Translations under genes and position numbers: made by a program | Shown here: in pieces, positions 1 through 5,321 of the stretch | Position numbering within the stretch: position 1 is the stretch's first letter | How the letters are laid out: the number at the start of each line of letters is the position of its first letter | Notes under the pieces: generated by a model | Told to the model about the DNA's origin: nothing | The model's database searches: none | What the model saw: only the letters and a program-made list of their open reading frames with translations | Assembly (NCBI GenBank): GCA_946481355.1 | Contig: CAMLNH010000200.1 | Span: 1-5,321, forward strand | DNA length: 5,321 bases | Direction: 5' to 3' | Source of the DNA: an uncultured Curvibacter sp. | Lineage (GTDB): Bacteria; Pseudomonadota; Gammaproteobacteria; Burkholderiales; Burkholderiaceae

Positions 1-438
1 GCCATTGACGATGGCCAGGTCGAGAGCCTGTGGGTCTCCGAGCAGATCGGTCATCCTGTGATCAAGGCCTGGAACAACATCCTGGCCGTCTCCCTGGCTG
101 CCAAGGGGCTGCGCAAAGGGGACGAAGGACGCATTGCGCTCCCGGTGGCGGGGGACGACCGGGCGGCCAAGGAAGTCGTCATGTCGCTGGTCGAAGACAC
201 CGGTTTCGATGCCATGGATGGCGGCGCTTTGAGCGAGTCCTGGCGACAGCAACCCATCACCCGCGCCTACTGCGCGGACCTCACGGCCGACAAATTGCAC
301 GCCGCCTTGCTTGCGGCCGACCGTTCCCGTGCACCACAGGTGCGCGAGGACATGGTGAAGGCGTACATGGCGCTGGGCGACCAGATCACGACCGAAGACA
401 TCGTGCGCCTGCATCGTGAGGCCACCGCCCGCGCATGA
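1..438 (+). CDS. NADP(F420)-dependent oxidoreductase-like protein, COG2085 family (5' partial)
   Basis: This is the C-terminal 145 residues of a predicted dinucleotide-binding oxidoreductase. Frame 1 is open from the first base to TGA at 436-438. The N-terminal Rossmann half with its glycine-rich nucleotide loop, probably about 100 residues, lies before the window. Recognisable family stretches are VIKAWNNI, then IALPVAGDDRAAK, a VEDTGFDA segment and SESWRQQP, in the order seen in proteins annotated as 'NADP oxidoreductase, coenzyme F420-dependent'. The family is named after archaeal F420:NADP reductase, but many bacterial members occur where F420 is not expected, so NADP(H) use is more likely; the substrate is unknown. 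There is an internal GTG at 58, but the homology runs through it, so the gene is cut by the window edge rather than starting there. The Gfa-family gene follows 28 nt downstream on the same strand. The family call is good; the reaction is not known. Confidence 0.85.
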   Translation, partial: AIDDGQVESLWVSEQIGHPVIKAWNNILAVSLAAKGLRKGDEGRIALPVAGDDRAAKEVVMSLVEDTGFDAMDGGALSESWRQQPITRAYCADLTADKLHAALLAADRSRAPQVREDMVKAYMALGDQITTEDIVRLHREATARA

Positions 439-456
439 ATCGAAACCCACCGAACC

Positions 457-461
457 GGGAG
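457..461 (+). promoter_or_regulatory. Shine-Dalgarno site of the Gfa-family gene
   Basis: GGGAG lies 5 nt before the ATG at 467-469. It decides the start: the reading frame is open further upstream, to an ATG at 416 inside the previous gene, but that stretch has no family similarity. Confidence 0.65.
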
Positions 462-466
462 TCTTT

Positions 467-880
467 ATGAACCAGCCCTACTCCGGCGGCTGCGCCTGCG
501 GCGCGGTCCGCTACAGCACCCAGCACGCGCCCGTCTTCCAGAACCATTGCCAGTGCCGCGACTGCCAGCGGCGCAGCGGCACCGGGCACGGCTCCTGGCT
601 GACCTTCCCCGCGCGCGCGGAGATGACGATCACCGGCGAGGTGACGCACTGGGAGGTCGCGGGGGACAGCGGCAACGCGAAGATCCACGCCTTCTGCCCG
701 GTGTGCGGCACCCCGACCTTCCTGCGCTTTGCCGCGATGCCGGACCTGATCGCCGTGCCGGCGGCCAGTCTGGATGCACCGGATCGCTTCACGCCACAGG
801 CGCTGACCTACCGCGTGCGCGGACTGGCCTGGGACGTCGTCGATCCTGCTGTGCCGTCTTTCGAGCGCATGCCGACCTAG
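467..880 (+). CDS. GFA / CENP-V family zinc protein (glutathione-dependent formaldehyde-activating enzyme-like)
   Basis: A 137-residue protein of the Gfa family (COG3791), small zinc-binding proteins related to S-(hydroxymethyl)glutathione synthase. All family cysteines are present. C9 and C11 (in GGCACGAVRY) pair with C77 and C80 (CPVCG) as the structural zinc site. C28, C30 and C33 (HCQCRDCQRRSG) form the second, catalytic-type site. The length is about that of the minimal domain, with no signal peptide or membrane segment, so it is probably cytosolic. The start at 467 is chosen for its GGGAG site and because the protein then begins directly on the family's first motif. It follows the COG2085 oxidoreductase by 28 nt, so the two may be co-transcribed. 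Its TAG stop shares the bases CTAG with the stop of the convergent dehydrogenase gene. Most members of this family have no proven substrate, and no formaldehyde dehydrogenase gene is visible here, so a role in formaldehyde detoxification is unproven. Confidence 0.9.
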   Translation: MNQPYSGGCACGAVRYSTQHAPVFQNHCQCRDCQRRSGTGHGSWLTFPARAEMTITGEVTHWEVAGDSGNAKIHAFCPVCGTPTFLRFAAMPDLIAVPAASLDAPDRFTPQALTYRVRGLAWDVVDPAVPSFERMPT

Positions 881-1632
881 CCGCGCACGTCGGCCACGGG
901 CTCGCTGCCGAAGTCTGCACGCTGCAGAAAGGCCAGCACCTTGCGGGCCGCGGCCTCGGGGCTGTCGAGCTGGCCGCCGCGTTTGAGCTGCTCGAAGCGC
1001 GCGCGGTCGGGGAAGGTCGCGGCATCGGCGCCGCGCAGCTGGGTCTGCATCTCGGTGTCGATCACGCCAGGGGCCAAAGAGCAGACCCGGGCACCATGGG
1101 GCTTGAGTGCTTCTTCCAGTGCGACGCAACGGGTGTACAGGTCCATGCCGGCCTTGGCCGCGCAGTACACGGCCTGCGAGGCCATGGGCCGACGGCCCAG
1201 GCCCGAGGAGATGTTGAGCACCTTGCGCGGCACCTGCCAGTTTTCGGTGGCAGCCAGAAAGGCCGCGGTAAGTGCCATGGGCGCTTCGAGATCCACGCGC
1301 AGGGCTTGTGCAATGTCCTCGGCGCTCAGCGCCGAGAGCGGCGCGATGGCGGGGATCACGCCGGCGTTGTTGATCAGTGTGGCGCTGGCGTAGCGGGCGC
1401 CAGCCTGACTTAGCCACTGTTGCAGCCGGGCCGCAACCTCGCCGCTGTTCGCCAGGTCCAGCGGCCATTGTTCGAGCGTGGCGCCGGTCTGGCGAGCCTG
1501 CGTGGCAAGCGCCGTATTCTCGCGGCGCGAGATGCAGACCAGGGCCTGGCCGGCCTGCAGCAGTTGCTGCGCCATCGCCAGACCCATGCCGCGCGAGGCG
1601 CCGGTGAGGATGGTGAGGTGAGGGGCGGTCAT
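877..1632 (-). CDS. Short-chain dehydrogenase/reductase (SDR), NAD(P)-dependent
   Basis: A 251-residue classical SDR with a Rossmann fold. The cofactor loop TGASRGMG is at residues 10-17. R36-R37 at the end of the second strand suggest a preference for NADP(H). D59 is the adenine-contacting Asp, NNAG is at 88-91, and the catalytic Ser, Tyr and Lys are S143, Y156 and K160 with the normal S-x12-Y-x3-K spacing. The C-terminal LAPGVIDTEM segment matches the usual PG motif. The position of the fourth catalytic residue, normally Asn, appears to be D114 (RVDLEAP). The overall style resembles benzil reductase/sepiapterin reductase-like SDRs, but the substrate cannot be read from the sequence. The start is ATG at 1632, with an AGGAG site 6 nt upstream; in-frame upstream codons would run into rluA and are not needed. 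It is the last gene of the leftward unit, 10 nt after rluA, and its TAG stop overlaps the Gfa-family gene. Confidence 0.93.
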   Translation of the reverse strand: MTAPHLTILTGASRGMGLAMAQQLLQAGQALVCISRRENTALATQARQTGATLEQWPLDLANSGEVAARLQQWLSQAGARYASATLINNAGVIPAIAPLSALSAEDIAQALRVDLEAPMALTAAFLAATENWQVPRKVLNISSGLGRRPMASQAVYCAAKAGMDLYTRCVALEEALKPHGARVCSLAPGVIDTEMQTQLRGADAATFPDRARFEQLKRGGQLDSPEAAARKVLAFLQRADFGSEPVADVRG

Positions 1633-1638
1633 GGAAGT

Positions 1639-1643
1639 CTCCT
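1639..1643 (-). promoter_or_regulatory. Shine-Dalgarno site of the SDR gene, overlapping the rluA stop
   Basis: On the minus strand AGGAG lies 6 nt before the ATG at 1632, and its first base is the last base of the rluA TGA (1645-1643). This fixes the SDR start and suggests that ribosomes finishing rluA help translation of the SDR gene. Confidence 0.7.
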
Positions 1644-2284
1644 CAGAAAGGGGGCGGGCTGTGCCAGTGCAGCGCTGCGCCGCTGACGGGGTGCGTGAGC
1701 GCCAGCTCGCTGGCGTGCAGCAGCAGGCGCGGGCTGCGAGCCTGTACGTCAGCGTCGGCATAGAGCGGGTCGCCGAGCATGGGGTGACCGATGTGTTGCA
1801 GGTGCACGCGCAGCTGGTGGGTGCGTCCCGTCACGGGTTCGAGCTCCAGCCGGGTCTGCGGCCGGCCTTGCGCATCGGTCTCGCGCGCGAGCACACGCCA
1901 GCGCGTGTGGCTGGGCCGGCCGTCGGGCGTGACGATCTGGCGCGGACGATTCGGCCAGTCGGTGCGCAGGGGCTGGTGGATCTCGCCGCTGTCCTGCGCC
2001 ACATGGCCGGCGACGATGGCGATGTAGCGCTTGTAGACGCGGCGCCACTCGAAGGCCATGCCCAGTTCCCGTCGCATGGCTGCGCCGCGCGCCATGAGCA
2101 GCAGGCCCGAAGTGGCCATGTCGAGCCGGTGCACGACGAGGGCATCCGGCCACTGCGCCTGGGCGCGTGCGCTGGCGCAGTCCTGATTGACGATGTCACG
2201 GCCGGGCACGGAGAGCAGGCCCGCGGGTTTGTCCAGCACGAGCAGGGCCTCGTCTGCGTGCAGGCAGGGCAGGGCCGGGAACAT
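1643..2284 (-). CDS. rluA: RluA-family pseudouridine synthase (23S rRNA/tRNA)
   Basis: A 213-residue protein, close to the 219 residues of E. coli RluA, which makes pseudouridine at position 746 of 23S rRNA and position 32 of several tRNAs. The N-terminal LDKPAGLLSVPGR motif is followed by the catalytic motif HRLDMATSG, with D55 as the nucleophile. Then come VYKRYIA, DWPNRPRQ, GRTHQLRVH and PRLLLHA near the C-terminus. DWPNRP and the MATSG form of the active-site motif match RluA itself better than RluB/E, RluC or RluD as I remember them. There is no S4 RNA-binding domain, also as in RluA. The ATG at 2284 lies 4 nt after the kinase stop; the only upstream purine run is a weak AAGAAG about 10 nt away, so translation may be coupled to the kinase gene. 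The exact RNA target is inferred from the family. A housekeeping RNA-modification gene downstream of signalling genes is probably there through operon arrangement. Confidence 0.9.
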   Translation of the reverse strand: MFPALPCLHADEALLVLDKPAGLLSVPGRDIVNQDCASARAQAQWPDALVVHRLDMATSGLLLMARGAAMRRELGMAFEWRRVYKRYIAIVAGHVAQDSGEIHQPLRTDWPNRPRQIVTPDGRPSHTRWRVLARETDAQGRPQTRLELEPVTGRTHQLRVHLQHIGHPMLGDPLYADADVQARSPRLLLHASELALTHPVSGAALHWHSPPPF

Positions 2285-2288
2285 GATT

Positions 2289-4361
2289 TCAGGACTTCTT
2301 GTCGCCCTGGATCAGGCGCTGCACCGTGTCGCACAGCTCGGAGACGTCGTTGGGCTTGTGGATCAGTGCGCGCGCACCGGCGGCCAGCGCATTGGCCTCG
2401 ATCTCGGGCGTGATGTAGCCCGAGGCCAGGGCCATGGGCAGCTGGGGACGGATCTGGCGCGCTTCCTTGAGCAGGTCCACGCCGCTGTAGCCGGGCATGT
2501 TGTAGTCGGTGACCAGCAGGTCGAAGTCCTGCTGCTCGCGCAGCGCGGCCAGCGCGGCGCGCGGGTCGGTGTAGATGCTGATCTTGAAGCCGCGCCGGCT
2601 GAGCACGCGTTCGACGAGGAAGGCCAGGGCCTGGTCGTCGTCGACGTACATCACGTGACGGCCGAAGCCCATGACGGTCTGCAGGCGCGCGGGCTCGGCG
2701 GGGATGGAGGCCACGTCGTCCTCAGCCACGGGGAAGTAGAGCGTGAACTCGCTGCCCTGGCCCGGGCTGCTGCTCACGTCCACCGCCCCCAGGTGCGTGC
2801 GCATCACGCCATGCACCACGGCCAGGCCCAGGCCCGTGCCCTGGCCCACAGGCTTGGTGGTGTAGAAGGGCTCGAAAATGCGTTGCAGGGTTTCACGGTC
2901 CATGCCGCTGCCGCTGTCGCGCACGGACAGCGTGACGTAGCGGCCTTCGGCCAGGCCCAGGCGCTGGCATTCGAGCATGGCGGGGCTGCAGCTGGCCAGC
3001 GAGATGCTGACCGTGCCGCGCACACCGCCGATGGCGTGGACGGCGTTGGTGCAGAGGTTGATCAGAGCCTGCTCGACCTGGGTGGCGTCGGCGAGCACGG
3101 GGGGGGTGTCGTGCAGGCGCACCTGCAGGTCCACCGCGGGCGGCAGCGTGACCTTCATGAGGCGCACCGATTCCTGCACCACGTCGCCGAGATGCACGCT
3201 GTGGCGCTTGGGCGCCTCGTTGCGGCTGAAGGTGAGGATCTGGCGCACCAGGTCGCGTCCGCGCCGGCCGGCCTTCTCGATCTCGGCCAGGCTGACCTGC
3301 ACGGGCGAGTCGGCCGGTGCATCCTGGCGCGCCAGCGTGACGTTGCCCAGGATGGCGCCGAGGATGTTGTTGAAGTCGTGCGCGATGCCGCCGGCCATGG
3401 TGCCGATGGCCTGCATCTTGTGGGCCTCGCGCAGCTGGGCTTCGAGGATGTTGCGCTGGGCCTCCATCTGGCGGCGTGCCGTGAGGTCGCGCGCAAAGAC
3501 GGTGGTGATGTCGCCGTCGCCCTCGGGCTGGCGTTCGCGCGAGACGCTGACCTCCAGCGCCAGCGGCAGGCCGTCGGCCGTGCGGCCGTTGACCTCACCG
3601 AGGATGGCCTGGCTGGAGACGCGGGTGGCGGCGATGGCGCCGATGGATTCGGGCAGGAAGCGGCCCAGCGAGGTCTTGAGCGCCTGCTCGGGCGGGCACT
3701 GGAAGAGGGCGGCCGCAGCGGGGTTGAAGACGGTGATGCGCTGTTCGCCGTCGACGCAGATGATGGCGTCGAGCGAGGAGTTGATGATGGCCGCCAGCCG
3801 GTTCTCGGACAGGCGCAACTCCTCGTTGCGCTGCTGCAGCGCCAGCGCGCTTTCCTGCAGGGCGCGGCGGCGCTCCTGCAGGGCACGGCGCTCGGTCAGC
3901 AGCGGGCCCTGGTCGATGACGGCGCAGATGAAGTGCGTGAGGTCGCGGTCGTGCGAGTACTGGATGCGCGCGATGTGCAGGTCGCCCGTGAAACGCGCCT
4001 CCAGGCCGCTGGAGAACACCACCTCGGTGGTATCGCTGTGACCCTGGATCTTGGCCTCGTCCAGCGCATGCTGCACGCGCTCCACGTGGTCGGGGGTGAC
4101 CAGCGGCAGCAGGAAGTTGAGCGGCGGATCGGATTCCTTGGGGCGGAAGAGCCGCAGTGCCATGGCATTGCTCTGCTCGACCATGCCGTCCTCGTCGACC
4201 ACCATCAGGGCCAGCGGTACGTTGGAGAACAGGGACTCGAAGCGTTCGGAGGCGCCTTCGGCCGCGATGCGGCTGTACTGCAGCGCGCTGTTCTGCGCCT
4301 CCAGCTCGGCCTGGTAGGCACGCAGGTCTTCGATCAGCTTGGGGAGGGCCCGGCGGGACAT
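2289..4361 (-). CDS. Soluble hybrid sensor histidine kinase, PAS-PAS-HisKA-HATPase-REC
   Basis: A 690-residue hybrid kinase. The order is an N-terminal coiled coil (about 5-38), PAS 1 (about 40-150), a heptad-repeat helix (about 156-187), PAS 2 (about 187-300), the dimerisation/phosphoacceptor domain, the ATPase domain (about 425-545) and a receiver (about 568-686). The H-box GGIAHDFNN carries H328. The ATPase domain has N435/N439 in the N-box, DSGSGM at 482-487, FEPFYTTK and GTGLGLA at 508-514. The receiver has acidic residues D574-D576, phosphoacceptor D619, S647 and K669. All catalytic residues are present, so both kinase and receiver look active. There is no membrane segment, so it should sense a cytoplasmic signal; the PAS ligand is not evident. 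There is no HPt or DNA-binding domain, so a partner must be encoded elsewhere. The ATG at 4361 is chosen because family-like sequence begins there, 25 nt after the cyclase stop; no clear Shine-Dalgarno site precedes it, so the start is less certain than the domains. Confidence 0.93.
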   Translation of the reverse strand: MSRRALPKLIEDLRAYQAELEAQNSALQYSRIAAEGASERFESLFSNVPLALMVVDEDGMVEQSNAMALRLFRPKESDPPLNFLLPLVTPDHVERVQHALDEAKIQGHSDTTEVVFSSGLEARFTGDLHIARIQYSHDRDLTHFICAVIDQGPLLTERRALQERRRALQESALALQQRNEELRLSENRLAAIINSSLDAIICVDGEQRITVFNPAAAALFQCPPEQALKTSLGRFLPESIGAIAATRVSSQAILGEVNGRTADGLPLALEVSVSRERQPEGDGDITTVFARDLTARRQMEAQRNILEAQLREAHKMQAIGTMAGGIAHDFNNILGAILGNVTLARQDAPADSPVQVSLAEIEKAGRRGRDLVRQILTFSRNEAPKRHSVHLGDVVQESVRLMKVTLPPAVDLQVRLHDTPPVLADATQVEQALINLCTNAVHAIGGVRGTVSISLASCSPAMLECQRLGLAEGRYVTLSVRDSGSGMDRETLQRIFEPFYTTKPVGQGTGLGLAVVHGVMRTHLGAVDVSSSPGQGSEFTLYFPVAEDDVASIPAEPARLQTVMGFGRHVMYVDDDQALAFLVERVLSRRGFKISIYTDPRAALAALREQQDFDLLVTDYNMPGYSGVDLLKEARQIRPQLPMALASGYITPEIEANALAAGARALIHKPNDVSELCDTVQRLIQGDKKS
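3853..3890 (-). repeat. Tandem 21-bp repeat encoding coiled-coil heptads
   Basis: Two 17-base segments, 3853-3869 and 3874-3890, are identical except for one base and are spaced exactly 21 bases apart. A third, more diverged unit lies at about 3832-3848. They encode successive ALQ heptads of the kinase at residues 160-162, 167-169 and 174-176, within the helix linking PAS 1 to PAS 2. Confidence 0.6.
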
Positions 4362-4386
4362 GACAGGGACGGGCGGTGGGCGCGGT

Positions 4387-5304
4387 TCAGGCGTTCTTGT
4401 TGGTGAACCAGAAGCTGACGACCGGGGCCGTCGGGTCGTCGAAGGAGGCGCCCAGGGACATCTCACCCTTGTCGAGCAGCACGCACTCCTGGCGGCGCAG
4501 CGAGATCACGGCGGTGGAACCGGCGAAGCGCACCCAGGTGCCGTAGCTGCTGATGTCGGAGAGCACGAAGAGGTCGCCCCGGCGGTCCAGACGCGCGTGC
4601 AGGCGCGAGACGCGCGGGTCCAGCACGGCGAAATGGGCGTCGTTGCCGCGGCCCAGGAAGACCGGCATGTCCATGGCCTCGAACAGCACATTCTGTTCGC
4701 GCCAGGTCAGCTCGATGGTGCTGGGCAGGCGGCTGGTGGGCGCGCCCAGCGTGTCCAGGCCGGCCTGCATGGTCATGATCTCGGAGGTGGTTTCGCGCTG
4801 CCAGTCGATGCGGTAGATGATGACGGGCTCGCTCTTGCCCCGCACGTCCATGGGGCCGAGGTTACGGTAGTTGATCTCGCCGTCGTTCCACAGCGCGTCG
4901 ATCACCGATTCGGAGGCGAAGATCTGCTCGGCGCCCGAGAGGTCGCTCAGGCGCGAGGCCATGTTGACAGCGTCCCCGAAGCAGTCGCCGTCTTGTTCCA
5001 CCACCTCGCCGCGCGCCAGGCCCACCTTGATCTGCATCTTGGTCGAACCGGGGTAGCCGCTGACGCGCTCCTTCTGCAGGCGCTGCATTTCCACCATGGC
5101 CAGCACGGCGGCCTGGTTGTCGGCAAAGGAAGCGAGCACCCCGTCGCCCAGATACTTGATGACGCGGCCGCCGCGGGCCTGGAAGAGCTTGCCGATCCAG
5201 TGCGTGGTACGCGTCACCACCTCGGCCGCCCGGGTATTGCCCAGCGCCTCGAACAGGCCGGTGCTACCGGTCAGATCGGCGAAGACGATGGTGAGGACGG
5301 TCAT
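4387..5304 (-). CDS. Class III adenylate/guanylate cyclase with C-terminal FHA domain
   Basis: A 305-residue fusion. Residues 1 to about 165 form a class III nucleotide cyclase catalytic domain. Metal-binding D10 (FADLTGST) and D54 (YLGDG) are 44 residues apart, as in known cyclases. K50 and D107 (DCFG) are the adenine-selecting pair, and N114 and R118 (VNMASR) are the transition-state residues. The set is complete, so a homodimer making cAMP from ATP is predicted. After a linker, residues from about 196 to 290 form an FHA domain with LGRG (217-220), SRLHA (233-237) and SSYGTWV (252-258), expected to bind phosphothreonine peptides. No membrane segment or signal peptide is seen. The ATG at 5304 places the first beta strand and FADLTGST at the usual distance, but the 17 visible upstream bases contain no Shine-Dalgarno sequence. 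It is the first visible gene of the leftward unit, 25 nt before the hybrid kinase, so the two probably act in related signalling. Cyclase activity and FHA ligand are inferred from motifs. Confidence 0.92.
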   Translation of the reverse strand: MTVLTIVFADLTGSTGLFEALGNTRAAEVVTRTTHWIGKLFQARGGRVIKYLGDGVLASFADNQAAVLAMVEMQRLQKERVSGYPGSTKMQIKVGLARGEVVEQDGDCFGDAVNMASRLSDLSGAEQIFASESVIDALWNDGEINYRNLGPMDVRGKSEPVIIYRIDWQRETTSEIMTMQAGLDTLGAPTSRLPSTIELTWREQNVLFEAMDMPVFLGRGNDAHFAVLDPRVSRLHARLDRRGDLFVLSDISSYGTWVRFAGSTAVISLRRQECVLLDKGEMSLGASFDDPTAPVVSFWFTNKNA

Positions 5305-5321
5305 GCAGGAGGGGCTTGTAT

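Noticed and set aside
58..438. Taking the GTG at 58 as the start of a complete small gene
   Set aside because: The frame is open to base 1 and the family similarity begins upstream of it, so the gene is truncated by the window edge.
871..894. Inverted repeat GCCGAC / GTCGGC flanking the shared stop codons, as a bidirectional terminator
   Set aside because: Only six pairs with a 12-base loop and no T tract on either side; expected by chance in such GC-rich DNA.
386..1468. A 360-codon minus-strand frame and a 288-codon plus-strand frame (547-1413) across the Gfa-family and dehydrogenase genes
   Set aside because: Both are rich in Arg, Gly and Ala, lack family motifs and are shadows of the two real genes.
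1633..1761. Longer dehydrogenase start at 1761
   Set aside because: The added residues are out-of-frame rluA sequence with no SDR character; ATG 1632 has a good Shine-Dalgarno and gives the normal distance to TGASRGMG.
1631..2413. A 260-codon plus-strand frame opposite rluA
   Set aside because: No recognisable motifs; rluA on the other strand has all the RluA-family motifs.
2187..4406. A 739-codon open frame on the + strand covering the whole kinase gene
   Set aside because: It is longer than the kinase itself, but its translation is a low-complexity mix of Gly, Ala, Val, Asp, His and Gln with no domain motifs, as expected for the antisense of a GC-rich gene. The minus strand has every kinase and receiver motif in order.
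4362..4466. Longer kinase start at the GTG at 4466
   Set aside because: The extra 35 residues are Pro/Arg/Ser-rich shadow of the cyclase C-terminus and would overlap that gene by 80 bases; family-like sequence begins at the ATG at 4361.

Overview
The window is a compact, very GC-rich bacterial segment with six genes and almost no intergenic space. Third codon positions are nearly all G or C, and the gene families fit a Betaproteobacterium. Burkholderiales, perhaps the Comamonadaceae, is my best guess. That placement rests on composition and on the style of the signalling proteins; no marker gene is present.

Left part, + strand (1-880): the window opens inside a COG2085-type dinucleotide-binding oxidoreductase that lacks its N-terminus. 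After 28 nt comes a complete small Gfa/CENP-V-family protein with all seven expected cysteines. These two genes run rightwards and may be co-transcribed.

Right part, - strand (877-5304): four genes run leftwards in what looks like one transcription unit. In order of transcription they are a class III adenylate cyclase fused to a C-terminal FHA domain, a soluble PAS-PAS hybrid histidine kinase with a C-terminal receiver domain, an RluA-type pseudouridine synthase, and a short-chain dehydrogenase. The gaps between them are 25, 4 and 10 nt. The ribosome-binding site of the last gene overlaps the stop codon of rluA, which suggests translational coupling. The promoter of the unit lies outside the window, because only 17 nt are visible upstream of the cyclase start.

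The two units converge and overlap by four bases. One palindromic CTAG supplies the TAG stop codons of both the Gfa-family gene and the dehydrogenase, so there is no intergenic terminator.

The most interesting content is the signalling pair: a predicted cyclic-nucleotide producer with a phosphopeptide-binding domain next to a cytoplasmic hybrid kinase. Neither has a membrane segment or a DNA-binding output in this window. I found no RNA gene, CRISPR array, insertion sequence or other mobile element, and no stretch over 300 bases without a gene.
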